64,000 nt of DNA from Erythrobacter sp. GTDB taxonomy: Bacteria > Pseudomonadota > Alphaproteobacteria > Sphingomonadales > Sphingomonadaceae. Where the stretch lies: NCBI GenBank assembly GCA_023653115.1, contig JAMNXO010000001.1, forward strand, positions 62,001 through 126,000, written 5' to 3'. Below the pieces are notes generated by a model. The model saw only the letters and a program-made list of their open reading frames with translations. It had not been told where the DNA came from and searched no databases. Positions 39,779-48,398 of the stretch are shown one piece after another. Both the position numbers and the translations under genes were made by a program. Each line of letters begins with the position of its first letter. Position 1 is the first letter of the stretch.

Positions 39779-40805
39779 TTTCAAGAACATCACCGACGAT
39801 GATCGCTGGCAGATCGCGCTCGCCAAGGACCGGCGGTTTGACGGCGCGTTCGTCACCGGGGTCCATTCGACTGGCATCTATTGCCGCCCAAGCTGCCCGG
39901 CGCGCGCGCCTTTGCGCAAGAACGTGCGCTTCTACGGCACCCCGGCGGAGGCCGAGGCTGCGGGTCTAAGGCCTTGTAAACGCTGCTCTCCAAAGACCCA
40001 AAGCGCCGAGGAGGCCTGCGTGTTGGCCGCCATTGCCGCGATCCGCGCAGAAGGCGCGATGACGCTGGAGGCACTGGCCGATCTCACCGGCTTCACCCCC
40101 ACGCATTTCCAGCGCCTGTTCAAACGCACCGTCGGAATGTCGCCCGCCGCCTTTGCCCGGGCTGTGCGGCAGGAACGCGTGCGTGATGCGTTAATGACCG
40201 GGCAACGGGTGGCCGATGCCATGACAACGGCCGGGTATTCCGGGCCGAAACAGTTCTACGCAGAGACGAAAGGCAGGCTGGGCATGGCGCCGAGTGACTG
40301 GAGCAAAGGCGGCGCGGGCCGCATGGTGCATTGGGCGGTGTGCGAGACCTCGCTGGGCCCGATGCTGGTGGCAGCGACGAGCAAGGGCGTGTGCTGTCTG
40401 GCGTTTGGCGAGGGCGAGGCAGAATTGCGCGCGCGGTTTCCGAAGGCCGAGTTGGTGGCAGCGGGCGAGGACTTCCGCGATCTGTTTGCGGATGTGGTCG
40501 CGGCGGTCGAACAGCCGGGGCCGGGCAGCGCCGCGATCCCGCTCGACGTGAAGGGCACCGCGTTCCAGCAACGCGTCTGGGAAGAACTGCGCCGCATCCC
40601 TTCGGGCGAGACCCGGTCCTATGGCGAGTTGGCCGCTGCTCTCGGCAACCCCAAGGCGAGCCGCGCTGTCGGCGGGGCGAACGGGGCGAACCACGTGGCG
40701 GTGCTGATCCCCTGCCACCGGGTGATCGCTTCCGATGGGACGCTGGGGGGCTACGCCTATGGGCTGGAGATCAAGGCGGAGTTGTTGCGGCGGGAGGGGG
40801 TTTGA
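39771..40805 (+). CDS. ada: Bifunctional Ada: methylphosphotriester sensor and O6-methylguanine-DNA methyltransferase
   Basis: Ada removes methyl groups from DNA phosphotriesters and O6-methylguanine and activates the adaptive response. The 344-aa protein has the N-Ada zinc domain with Cys38, Cys42, Cys69 and Cys72 (GIYCRPSCPAR and RPCKRCSP), the same numbering as E. coli Ada, which supports the GTG start at 39771. An AraC-type helix-turn-helix follows (LADLTGFTPTHFQRLFKRTVGMSPAAF). The C-terminal methyltransferase domain has its acceptor Cys315 in IPCHRVI. The start codon lies inside a parS palindrome, so ParB binding could block transcription or translation initiation there. Confidence 0.96.
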   Translation: MKHFKNITDDDRWQIALAKDRRFDGAFVTGVHSTGIYCRPSCPARAPLRKNVRFYGTPAEAEAAGLRPCKRCSPKTQSAEEACVLAAIAAIRAEGAMTLEALADLTGFTPTHFQRLFKRTVGMSPAAFARAVRQERVRDALMTGQRVADAMTTAGYSGPKQFYAETKGRLGMAPSDWSKGGAGRMVHWAVCETSLGPMLVAATSKGVCCLAFGEGEAELRARFPKAELVAAGEDFRDLFADVVAAVEQPGPGSAAIPLDVKGTAFQQRVWEELRRIPSGETRSYGELAAALGNPKASRAVGGANGANHVAVLIPCHRVIASDGTLGGYAYGLEIKAELLRREGV

Positions 40806-40851
40806 GGGGGGGGGGGGCATATTTTGCCCCGAACTTAAGCTTGCGAGAGGG

Positions 40852-40888
40852 CTCCTATTTCCTTATAAGCCTTATAAGGAAATAGGAG
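40852..40888 (+). promoter_or_regulatory. 37-bp perfect palindrome enclosing a ribosome-binding site
   Basis: CTCCTATTTCCTTATAAG (40852-40869) and its exact reverse complement (40871-40888) flank one base. The right arm ends in GGAG and runs into GGAGG at 40885-40889, the Shine-Dalgarno of the gene starting at 40895. As RNA the arms would fold over the ribosome-binding site; as DNA they would make a strong operator. A run of twelve G (40806-40817) lies between it and ada. Confidence 0.75.
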
Positions 40889-40894
40889 GACGCT

Positions 40895-41461
40895 ATGGCT
40901 TCGGTTTCGAGTTCGAGTTCGCTTTCCGGCAGTTTTGCTGACGGGGGAATGCTTGTGGGCGCTCATGTATGGTTGGATCGGGAACACGGGCTAGTAACTG
41001 GTAATTATCCAACGCCAAGCGCAAAGTTCGATTTCGGCGAAGAGAAGCTTCTACCGATCATTTCAGGCAAAATGCCTACACCGAAAAAGCGTATTTCACA
41101 TTTGGCGAAAGCTCGACGTATTGGGAAATGCTACGAATTTGAAACGGATACCGAAATCCACGTTGTTGGTAGTGCCACGCAGCTTCTAATTGAAGGCTTA
41201 AATCTTCTTGAGCGCATTGCCCCGGGGACCCTTGAAGCATTCTCTTTGAAGAAAGGTCGAACCAAGCGAGCGGTGGCAAAGACGCGCGAGGAACTCTACG
41301 ATGTGCCTCATCCCTTGTCACATTCGGAAAAGCTGCCTTCAGGCTTTTTTGTTGCGACTAACAACAAGGACTCGGAGGCGCGCGGATATTTGATGCAAGC
41401 GGTCGAAATTGCAGGCCTCACATGGGGAAAGAACTTCACTGTCAGACCGATCAAAAAGTAG
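40895..41461 (+). CDS. Unrecognised basic protein, probably transferred
   Basis: This 188-aa protein has a Ser-rich start (MASVSSSSSLSGSF), no membrane span, and a Lys/Arg-rich middle (MPTPKKRISHLAKARRIGK, KKGRTKRAVAKTREEL). The C-terminal half ends GFFVATNNKDSEARGYLMQAVEIAGLTWGKNF. The region has a visibly lower GC content than the flanking genes, with AT-rich codons unlike them, and it is bracketed by a G tract and long palindrome upstream and by repeats downstream. An excellent AGGAGG site precedes the ATG. I do not recognise a family. The context suggests an acquired gene under hairpin or operator control. Confidence 0.75.
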   Translation: MASVSSSSSLSGSFADGGMLVGAHVWLDREHGLVTGNYPTPSAKFDFGEEKLLPIISGKMPTPKKRISHLAKARRIGKCYEFETDTEIHVVGSATQLLIEGLNLLERIAPGTLEAFSLKKGRTKRAVAKTREELYDVPHPLSHSEKLPSGFFVATNNKDSEARGYLMQAVEIAGLTWGKNFTVRPIKK

Positions 41462-41516
41462 CGGGGCCCCGGCTCGGGGGCCGGGGTGACGGAATTCGCG
41501 GTAAATCCCACCCCCT

Positions 41517-41618
41517 CGTCGCCCCGGGCTTGACCCGGGGTCCGGCTTCTTTTTCCCTAGGTCGATTGGCGCGAAGTGAAGGAAGGCAGCCAAGCCCCGG
41601 ATCACGTTCGGGGCGACG
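41517..41618. repeat. Intergenic palindromic repeat, family A
   Basis: The element begins CGTCGCCCCGGGCTTGAC and ends with GGATCACGTTCGGGGCGACG, an imperfect inverted repeat with ends pairing over nine bases. A second member lies at 53252-53337. Just upstream, a CCCCGGC / GCCGGGG stem at about 41467-41486 likely serves as terminator of the preceding gene. No coding sequence is visible in 41462-41746. Confidence 0.8.
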
Positions 41619-41639
41619 GGCATGGGTGATCCCTCTCTT

Positions 41640-41739
41640 CGTCATTGCGAGCGTAGCGAAGCAATCCATGACCTGAGGTTTCTGCCCGTCGGACGGTTCG
41701 TCGATGGATTGCTTCGTCGCTGCGCTCCTCGCAATGACG
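41640..41739. repeat. Intergenic palindromic repeat, family B (copy 1)
   Basis: The 100-bp element starts CGTCATTGCGAGCGTAGCG and ends CTCCTCGCAATGACG, its arms being inverted copies including the AAGCAATCCAT / ATGGATTGCTT segments. A second copy lies at 43992-44094. It sits between the convergent accessory gene and GST, immediately after repeat family A. Confidence 0.85.
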
Positions 41740-41746
41740 AGGGGAA

Positions 41747-42382
41747 TCAATCCAGCTTCGGCGGCATCCCCGGTTCGCACTTCGCCATGGCACGCTGGTA
41801 TGCCTCACGCGAGCCGATGCGCTTCAGGTAGGCTTGCAGGTTCGGCAGGTGATCAATGCTCATCCCGCTCATCGCGCGGCTGGTGGTGAGCTGGAAGCCC
41901 ATCATGATGTCCGCGGTGGTCAGCTGCGCGCCGCCGAAATAGTCCGCCTCGCCGAGCCGCTTTTCGACAATCGCCCAGCCTTTCGCCACGCGGTCGGCCA
42001 CAAACGCGGGCAACTCGGTCGCGCCCATGAACTGCGCCACCAGCGCCATCATGCCGTTGGTCATGAAGGTCGCGTTGGCCCAGTGGAGATAGAACAGGTG
42101 GTCGGCAAAATCGGGGTGATCGACGCCGGGCACCAGCGCCGTATCGGGCGCGTATTTGGCGATGATGTAGTCCATGATCGCGCCGCTTTCGCCCAGCACC
42201 AAGTCGCCGTCGGTGATGACGGGGGCGATGCCCATCGGGTGCAGCGCCTTGTAGTCATCGGGCGCGAGGCGGTTGTCGGTGCGGCGGTTGTAGAGCACCA
42301 ATTCGTAATCGAGCCCCAGCTCCTCGGCCAGCCAGACGATGCGTTCGGATTGCGACAGGCGCAGGTGGTGGATGGTCAGCAT
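41747..42382 (-). CDS. Glutathione S-transferase family protein
   Basis: This 211-aa protein has the thioredoxin-like N-terminal domain (MLTIHHLRLSQSERIVWLAEELGLDYELVLYNRR ... HPMGIAPVITDGDLVLGESGAIMDYI in pieces), in which the cis-Pro (PMGIAPV) and ESGAI glutathione-binding motif are seen. The C-terminal helical domain includes LTTADIMMGFQL with its conserved Asp. The substrate is not known. The start at 42382 gives this domain; upstream sequence in the same frame belongs to the photolyase gene. It lies 13 bp after the photolyase stop on the same strand, so the two may be co-transcribed. Confidence 0.92.
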   Translation of the reverse strand: MLTIHHLRLSQSERIVWLAEELGLDYELVLYNRRTDNRLAPDDYKALHPMGIAPVITDGDLVLGESGAIMDYIIAKYAPDTALVPGVDHPDFADHLFYLHWANATFMTNGMMALVAQFMGATELPAFVADRVAKGWAIVEKRLGEADYFGGAQLTTADIMMGFQLTTSRAMSGMSIDHLPNLQAYLKRIGSREAYQRAMAKCEPGMPPKLD

Positions 42383-42395
42383 GGTCTTGGCTCCC

Positions 42396-43958
42396 TCAGA
42401 CGTTTCTGGCCCAACCTTTGCGGGCAGGCTCCAGAGAGTCGAGGAATTTTTCGGCGCTTTCCAGATATTCGCGCTGCTTGGCCTCGCCCATCCGGTCCCA
42501 TGTGGCGAAGATGCGCCCGATGCGGTGATTGCTCTCCAATCGCGCGCGGTTGCGGTCCATGAAGTGCCAGTAGAGCGGGTTGAACGGGCAGGCGTCCGGG
42601 CCGGTTTTCTGCGCGACCTTGTAGCGGCATTTGCCGCAGTAATCGGACATCTTGTTGATGTAATTGCCGCTCGCCGCATAGGGCTTGGTCGCCAGCCTGC
42701 CGCCATCGGCATAGAGCACCATGCCGCTGACGTTGGGCAGCTCGACCCAGTCGAAGGCATCGGCGTAAACCGCGAGATACCAGTCCTGAACGTCCTTCGG
42801 ATCGATCCCCGCGATCAGGCAGAAATTGCCGAGCACCATCAGCCGCTGGATATGGTGCGCGTGGGCATCTTCCCGCGTGGTGCGGATGCAGTCTGACAGG
42901 CAGCGCATATCGGTTTTGCCGGTCCAGAAAAACTCGGGAAGCGGGCGGTGGGCGGCAAGCTCGTTCGCCTCGGCGAGGCCCGGCATGGTGTACCAGTAAA
43001 ACCCGCGCACATATTCGCGCCAGCCGATGATCTGGCGGATGAAGCCTTCGACCGAATTCAGGGGCGCGCGGCCCTTGCGGTATTCGGCCTCGGCGGCGTG
43101 GCACAGTTCGAGCGGATCGAGCAGGCCGATGTTGAGGCTGGTCGAAAGCATCGAATGGTAGAGATCGTCTTTCCCGTGCACCATCGCGTCCTGATAGGGG
43201 CCGAACAGGGTGAGGCGCTGGGCAAAGAAGGCTTCAGCGGCTTGCAACGCCTCGGCGCGGGTGACGGGCCAGCCGAAGGGTTCCAGATCGCCGAAGTGAT
43301 CGGGGAAGCGGGCGCGCACCAGTTCGATCACCTCTGCCGTGATCGCATCGGGCGCGAATTTGGGCGCGGGCGGTGCCTTCATGTCCCCCTTGGGCGGCTC
43401 GCGGTTGTCGGCATCGAGGTTCCACTGGTCGCCCTCGGGCTTGCCGTCATCGCGCATCAGCAGCCCGGTCTTGCGGCGCATCTCGCGGTAGAAATATTCC
43501 ATCGTCAGATGCTTGCGACCGTCGGCGAAGGCGCGGAATTCGGCGTGGGTGGCGATGAAGCGGGTGTCGGGCAGGATGCTGACAGGGCAGGGGAGGCGGT
43601 CTTGCCATTCCTCGATCGCCTGCTGGACGCGCCATTCGCTGGCCTCGGTGATGCGGACTTCGGACGGGGCGTGGCGCTCGCAGGCACGCGCGACCTCGCC
43701 GGTGAAGCTGCCGGTGTTGGCCGGATCATCAAGGCGGACGTAATCGACGTGCCAGCCCTCGGCGCGCAGTTCTTCGGCGAAGTGGCGCATCGCGGCGAAG
43801 ATCAGCACGATCTTCTGCTTGTGGTGGCGCACATAGGTCGCCTCGTCCCACACCTCCATCATCAGGATGGTGGCGCTATCGGGGGAGAGGTTGTCGAGGC
43901 TGGAGAGATTGCGGGACAGCTGGTCGCCGAGGATCGGCACGAGAATAGAAGAGGTCAT
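42396..43958 (-). CDS. phrB: Cryptochrome/photolyase-related protein (FeS-BCP, (6-4) photolyase class)
   Basis: This 520-aa flavoprotein has the N-terminal Rossmann-like domain (SILVPILGDQLSRNLSSL) and FAD-binding helical domain: GFIRQIIGWREYVRGFYWYTMPGL, HHIQRLMVLGNFCLIAGIDP, VYADAFDWVELPNVSGMVLYADGG, and SDYCGKCRYKVAQKTGPDACPFNPLYWHF in parts. The Cys residues in the last two blocks fit the four-Cys [4Fe-4S] cluster of the PhrB-like class, which repairs (6-4) photoproducts. No clear Shine-Dalgarno precedes the ATG at 43958. It is followed by GST. Confidence 0.92.
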   Translation of the reverse strand: MTSSILVPILGDQLSRNLSSLDNLSPDSATILMMEVWDEATYVRHHKQKIVLIFAAMRHFAEELRAEGWHVDYVRLDDPANTGSFTGEVARACERHAPSEVRITEASEWRVQQAIEEWQDRLPCPVSILPDTRFIATHAEFRAFADGRKHLTMEYFYREMRRKTGLLMRDDGKPEGDQWNLDADNREPPKGDMKAPPAPKFAPDAITAEVIELVRARFPDHFGDLEPFGWPVTRAEALQAAEAFFAQRLTLFGPYQDAMVHGKDDLYHSMLSTSLNIGLLDPLELCHAAEAEYRKGRAPLNSVEGFIRQIIGWREYVRGFYWYTMPGLAEANELAAHRPLPEFFWTGKTDMRCLSDCIRTTREDAHAHHIQRLMVLGNFCLIAGIDPKDVQDWYLAVYADAFDWVELPNVSGMVLYADGGRLATKPYAASGNYINKMSDYCGKCRYKVAQKTGPDACPFNPLYWHFMDRNRARLESNHRIGRIFATWDRMGEAKQREYLESAEKFLDSLEPARKGWARNV

Positions 43959-43991
43959 GGAGGGGTTACGCGTATGACTGCCCTTTGGTTT

Positions 43992-44094
43992 CGTCATTGC
44001 GAGCGGAGCGAAGCAATCCATGGACAAACGGCGCGCCATGGTGGCCGGGTCGGTTCATGGATTGCCGCGTCGCCTGCGGCTCCTCGCAATGACG
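43992..44094. repeat. Intergenic palindromic repeat, family B (copy 2)
   Basis: CGTCATTGCGAGCGGAGCG begins the element and CTCCTCGCAATGACG ends it, matching the copy at 41640-41739 in both arms but with a different central part. It lies upstream of the photolyase gene and ends 3 bp from the priA stop codon. Confidence 0.85.
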
Positions 44095-44096
44095 AG

Positions 44097-46265
44097 CTAC
44101 ACGAAGCTGTAGGGATCAATGTCGATCCCCACCCGCACACCCGGCGCGAATTGCACCGCGCCGATCCAGTTTCGCAGCACGGCTTGCAGATTGGCGCTGC
44201 GCTTCGCGTTGACGAGGAAGCGGTAGCGATACCGCCCGCGCAGCAGCGCCAGCGGGGCAGGGGCGGGGCCAAGGATCTGCACATCGGCCAGCCGCGGACG
44301 GACATCGCCCAATCGCACGGCGGCCTCGCGTGCTTCGCGTTCGTCTTCGCTCGACAGGATGATCGCCGCCCAGCGCCCGAACGGCGGCGCGCCCGCATCG
44401 CGGCGAGCGGCGGTTTCGGCAGCGTAGAAGGCGTCGCGGTCGCCTTCGGCCAGTGCGGCGATCACGGGGGCATCGGGGTGGCGGGTCTGGATCAGCACTT
44501 CGCCCGCCTTGGCCCCGCGCCCGGCGCGTCCGGCGACCTGCGCGACCTGTGAATAGGTGCGTTCCGCCGCCCGCAGATCGCCGCCCTCCAGCCCGAGATC
44601 GGCATCGACCACACCCACCAGCGTCAGCTCGGGGAAGTGGAAGCCCTTGGTGACGAGCTGCGTGCCGATGATGATGTCGATCGCGCGCTCTTCCGCCATG
44701 GCGATGAACTCCGCCGCGCGCTCGGGCGTGTTCAGCGTGTCCGACGTGGCGACCGCGATGCGGGCTTGCGGGAACAGGTCGCGCACTTCATCGGCGATGC
44801 GCTCCACCCCCGGGCCGCAGGCGACGAGGCAATCGCTCTCGCCGCATTCGGGGCAGGCCTCGGGCACCCGCGTTTCGAACCCGCAATGGTGGCAGGCGAG
44901 GCGGGCGGAGAGTCGGTGTTCGACCAGCCATGCGCTGCACGAGGGGCATTTGAAGCGGTGCCCGCAATTGCGGCACAAGGTGAGCGGGGCATAGCCGCGG
45001 CGGTTCAAGAACAGCAGCGATTGCTCGCCCCGCTCCAGCCGCTCGCGCAGGCCATCGATCAGCGGCCCGGCCAGCCAGCGCCCGCTGCCGGGCTTTTCTT
45101 CCGTGAGGTTGACCAGCTTCACCGCAGGCAGGCTCGCCCCGCCGAAGCGGGCGGGCAGATCGAGCTTCTCGTAAATGCCCTGCGCCGCCATGTGCAGGCT
45201 TTCGAGCGCAGGCGTGGCGCTGGCGAGGATCACCGGCACCTTTTCAAACCGCGCCCGCATCACCGAGACGTCGCGGGCGTTATACCGCACCCCGTCATCC
45301 TGCTTGAAGCTGATCTCGTGCGCTTCATCGACCACGATCAGCCCGAGATTGGCATAGGGCAGGAACAGCGCCGAGCGCGCGCCGACGATCACCTGCGCGC
45401 TACCATCGGCAATCGCCCGCCATGCGCGGCGGCGCTCGGTGGACTTCAGCGAGGAATGCCACAGCACCGGGGGCGCACCGAAGCGGGCGGCAAAGCGGGC
45501 GAGGAAGTTCTCGGTCAGCGCGATTTCGGGGAGCAGCACCAGCACCTGCCGCCCCATGCGCAGCGCCTCGGCCACGGGTTCGAAATAGGTTTCGGTCTTG
45601 CCCGATCCGGTCACCCCGTCGAGCAGGAAGGGCGCATATTGGCGCGCGCTCACTGCCTCCACCAGCCGCGCCGATACCTCGGCCTGCACCGGCGAGAGAT
45701 CGGGCGGGGCATGATCGGGGTTGGCTTGCGGATAGGCGCGGTCGATCGTCACGGTCACCGGTTCGAGCAGCCCCGCGCCCGCCATACCGCGCAGCACGCC
45801 TTCGGAAACGCCCGCGATGGCGGCCAGCTCGCGCATGGTGCCCTGTTCGCCGCCCAGCGCCTCCAGCGCCGCCTTTCGCTGCGCGGTCAGCCGCCCGGAA
45901 ATGTCCGCGCCGGTGAGCCGGTATTCGGTCATCGTGGCAGGCCCGCCCAGCGCGCCGCCGCTCGCCAAGGCCATGCGCGCCACGCTGGCGAGCGGGGCGC
46001 AGTAATAATCGGCCGTCCATTCGATCAGCCGCCGCAAGGGCGCAGGCAGCGGCGGCACCGGCAGTACGTCCAGGATCGGGCGCAGGCGCTCGAAGGCGAT
46101 TTCCTCGCCCGGCAAGCGGCCTTCGTCCCACACGATGCCGGTCACTTTGCGCGGCCCGAGCGGCGCGATCACCACGCTGCCGGCAGGCGCAGTCACCCCT
46201 TCGGGCAGCCGGTAATCCAGCGGGCCGAGGGCAGCGTTGAGCACAAGCAGGCGGATGCGGTTCAT
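44097..46265 (-). CDS. priA: Primosomal replication-restart helicase PriA
   Basis: PriA recognises stalled forks and reloads the replicative helicase. The 722-aa protein has the N-terminal 3'-DNA-binding domain (LVLNAALGPLDYRLPEG), Walker A LLDGVTGSGKTETYFEP, DEAH motif VVDEAHEISFKQ, the zinc-binding region with CRNCGHRFKCPSCSAWL and CHHCGF ... CPECGESDC, and motif VI QVAGRAGRG. The ATG at 46265 lies 55 bp from the divergently transcribed DUF4197 gene. A family-B repeat abuts its 3' end. Confidence 0.98.
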   Translation of the reverse strand: MNRIRLLVLNAALGPLDYRLPEGVTAPAGSVVIAPLGPRKVTGIVWDEGRLPGEEIAFERLRPILDVLPVPPLPAPLRRLIEWTADYYCAPLASVARMALASGGALGGPATMTEYRLTGADISGRLTAQRKAALEALGGEQGTMRELAAIAGVSEGVLRGMAGAGLLEPVTVTIDRAYPQANPDHAPPDLSPVQAEVSARLVEAVSARQYAPFLLDGVTGSGKTETYFEPVAEALRMGRQVLVLLPEIALTENFLARFAARFGAPPVLWHSSLKSTERRRAWRAIADGSAQVIVGARSALFLPYANLGLIVVDEAHEISFKQDDGVRYNARDVSVMRARFEKVPVILASATPALESLHMAAQGIYEKLDLPARFGGASLPAVKLVNLTEEKPGSGRWLAGPLIDGLRERLERGEQSLLFLNRRGYAPLTLCRNCGHRFKCPSCSAWLVEHRLSARLACHHCGFETRVPEACPECGESDCLVACGPGVERIADEVRDLFPQARIAVATSDTLNTPERAAEFIAMAEERAIDIIIGTQLVTKGFHFPELTLVGVVDADLGLEGGDLRAAERTYSQVAQVAGRAGRGAKAGEVLIQTRHPDAPVIAALAEGDRDAFYAAETAARRDAGAPPFGRWAAIILSSEDEREAREAAVRLGDVRPRLADVQILGPAPAPLALLRGRYRYRFLVNAKRSANLQAVLRNWIGAVQFAPGVRVGIDIDPYSFV

Positions 46266-46320
46266 CGTGGGGTTATATGGAGAGCCGCATAGGGTGCGGG
46301 CAAGTATGGAGAGCCAGCCA

Positions 46321-47013
46321 ATGACCGAGTTTCTTGTCCCCACCCGCCGTTCGCTGCTCGCAGGGGTGGCAGGCGCGGGCGCGATGTTGCTGCTGCCCGC
46401 CTGCGCCAGCACCGGCCCCGCCTTCAGCATGGAAGAAGCCGTGCGCCGCCTGTTGCTGGCGGCGTCAGAGAACGCCTTTGCCCGCCTGACCGAACCCGGC
46501 GGGTTCTGGGACGAGCAAGTGGCGCGCATCGGCCTGGATCAATTCCTCGGCGCACGCGGCAACACCCTGTCGCGCATCCTCACCTCGCAATTGTTCAAGG
46601 ACCGGCTGGAGGAACGCTTTGCCACCTTCGCGATCGACGCGAGCTTCCGCGCCGCGCCGGTGGTGACCGATGCGGTGGAAGTGATCGGCTTTGCCAATGC
46701 GATTGAACTGGTGCGCGGCGGGCCGAGCGCGGCCAGCAGCTTCTTGCGGCAGGAGATGGGCACCGCGCTGATCGATGCGATCGTGCCCGAACTGGGCGAG
46801 GCGATCCGGCTGGCGGAGGATCCGCTGCTGGGCGAGGCGCTGGGTGCGCTCACCGGGGTGAGGGTGGGCGAGATTGCCGGCCGCATCGGCCGCGAGGTCG
46901 ATGATGCGATCTGGGGCGAAATCGCACGCGAGGAAGCCGCGATCCGCGCTGATCCGGGCCGCACGCGCGATCCGGTGCTGATCGGGGTGTTCGGTCTGGG
47001 CCAAAGAATTTAG
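46321..47013 (+). CDS. DUF4197 lipoprotein
   Basis: This 230-aa protein has a signal sequence containing a Tat-like twin-Arg start (PTRRSLLAGVAGAGAMLLLPAC) and a lipobox Cys at about residue 28. The rest matches DUF4197: MEEAVRRLLLAASENAFARL, a long Ala-rich helical part, and a C-terminal DDAIWGEIAREEAAIRADP segment. The ATG at 46321 is preceded by GGAGAGCC; an ATG at 46306 is an alternative. It is predicted to be an envelope lipoprotein of unknown function. Confidence 0.85.
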   Translation: MTEFLVPTRRSLLAGVAGAGAMLLLPACASTGPAFSMEEAVRRLLLAASENAFARLTEPGGFWDEQVARIGLDQFLGARGNTLSRILTSQLFKDRLEERFATFAIDASFRAAPVVTDAVEVIGFANAIELVRGGPSAASSFLRQEMGTALIDAIVPELGEAIRLAEDPLLGEALGALTGVRVGEIAGRIGREVDDAIWGEIAREEAAIRADPGRTRDPVLIGVFGLGQRI

Positions 47014-47024
47014 GCGCAGCGGGC

Positions 47025-47681
47025 TTAGAAGCTCCAGTTGAGGGTCAACTGGGTGATGTGGCTGATCGGGTCCGGGCGTCCTTGGCGCGGGGTAATCTGG
47101 AGCATGTAGCTCGGCGCGATATCGAGCTTGTCGCTGACCTGGTACGCCACACCAACAATATTGCGCACCTGCTCGGTCCCGCGCCGCCCGCTATCGCGGC
47201 GTGACTGGACGATGCCGAACCATTCCGCCGAACCGAAGGCCTCGAGCCGCGGAGCAAGCTCGCGTGTGTATTGCACCCGCTGGCGGACGCGCAGCTCCAC
47301 CCGGTCCGCTCCCTCGAACCAGCGCTGCTCGAAGCGCGTGCGCAGATCGAGGCCCTTGGCAGCATAGCGGAACTGCTGGTGCGGGCGATATTCGCTCACC
47401 CCGCCGGTCTGGAACAGCGCCATGCCGCCGCCGATTCGCACTTCGTCATCGAGTGCCTTCTCGACACTCACCCGGAAAGTCTGCTGATCGGCGCCGAAAT
47501 CGGGATCGCGCCAGCGGTAAGAGGTGTCGATTGTCAGGAAGACATCATCGTCAATCTTGCCCCGCGCAAAGCCGACCAGCCAGAATTGTGTGTCTTCGGG
47601 GTTGGCCGACGCTTTCGATGGTTGCCAAGCTGCAAGCATGGCGGCAAGCAGCACCGCGAAACGCATGATCGACCCGGTCAT
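47025..47681 (-). CDS. DUF2490 outer-membrane-like protein
   Basis: This 218-aa protein has a signal peptide ([26 protein letters not shown]). Alternating aromatic/polar beta strands follow ([30 protein letters not shown] ... [26 protein letters not shown] in parts), and the C-terminus LTLNWSF ends in Phe, as outer-membrane beta-barrels do. This is typical of DUF2490. Nearby ATGs at 47693 and 47666 are alternatives; 47681 has a GGGGA site. It converges on the DUF4197 gene and is divergent from fsa. Confidence 0.84.
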   Translation of the reverse strand: MTGSIMRFAVLLAAMLAAWQPSKASANPEDTQFWLVGFARGKIDDDVFLTIDTSYRWRDPDFGADQQTFRVSVEKALDDEVRIGGGMALFQTGGVSEYRPHQQFRYAAKGLDLRTRFEQRWFEGADRVELRVRQRVQYTRELAPRLEAFGSAEWFGIVQSRRDSGRRGTEQVRNIVGVAYQVSDKLDIAPSYMLQITPRQGRPDPISHITQLTLNWSF

Positions 47682-47741
47682 GTCCATCCCCATAAGCTGC
47701 GGCTTCGCGCGGTGGCTAGCCGAAAAACTTTGGAGCATCCC

Positions 47742-48395
47742 ATGAAATTCTTCGTCGACACCGCCGAGATCGAGCCGATCCGCGAACTTGCCGCCACCGG
47801 CCTGCTCGACGGGGTGACGACCAACCCCTCGCTGATCGCCAAGTCGGGGCGGGATTTCATGGAAGTGACCCGCGAAATCTGCGGCATCGTCGATGGCCCG
47901 GTCAGCGCCGAAGTGGTCGCGCTCGATCATGCAACGATGATGAAAGAGGCCGAAGTGCTGCGCAAGATTGCGGACAATGTCTGCATCAAGGTGCCGCTGA
48001 CGGTCGACGGCCTGAAGACCTGCAAGGCGCTCACCGGCGAAGGCACGATGGTCAATGTGACGCTGTGCTTCTCGGCCAATCAGGCGCTGCTGGCGGCCAA
48101 GGCGGGCGCAACCTTCATCTCGCCCTTCGTCGGCCGCCACGATGACAACGGCGTCGACGGGATGGACCTGATCGAGGACATCCGCCTGATCTACGACAAC
48201 TACGCCTTTGAAACCGAAATCCTGGTTGCCTCGGTGCGCCATGTCACCCACGTGCTGCAGGCCGCCAAGATCGGCGCCGACGTGATGACCGCGCCGCCCA
48301 AGGTGATCCACGATCTGTTCAAGCACGTGCTGACCGACAAGGGCATCGAAGGCTTCATGGCCGACTGGGCCAAGACGGGCCAGAGCATCCTCTAG
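47742..48395 (+). CDS. fsa: Fructose-6-phosphate aldolase / transaldolase-like protein
   Basis: This 217-aa enzyme belongs to the small transaldolase (TalC/FSA) group, which catalyses aldol chemistry on sugar phosphates in the pentose phosphate network. It begins [17 protein letters not shown] and has [19 protein letters not shown], the Schiff-base Lys83 in NVCIKVPLT, then [32 protein letters not shown] (in pieces) and [13 protein letters not shown]. The motif set alone does not separate FSA from a true transaldolase activity. It is followed after 3 bp by cobT. Confidence 0.94.
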   Translation: MKFFVDTAEIEPIRELAATGLLDGVTTNPSLIAKSGRDFMEVTREICGIVDGPVSAEVVALDHATMMKEAEVLRKIADNVCIKVPLTVDGLKTCKALTGEGTMVNVTLCFSANQALLAAKAGATFISPFVGRHDDNGVDGMDLIEDIRLIYDNYAFETEILVASVRHVTHVLQAAKIGADVMTAPPKVIHDLFKHVLTDKGIEGFMADWAKTGQSIL

Positions 48396-48398
48396 GCA

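Noticed and set aside
41517..44094. Insertion sequence remnants around GST and photolyase
   Set aside because: The repeats have palindromic arms but no transposase frame or target duplication was seen.
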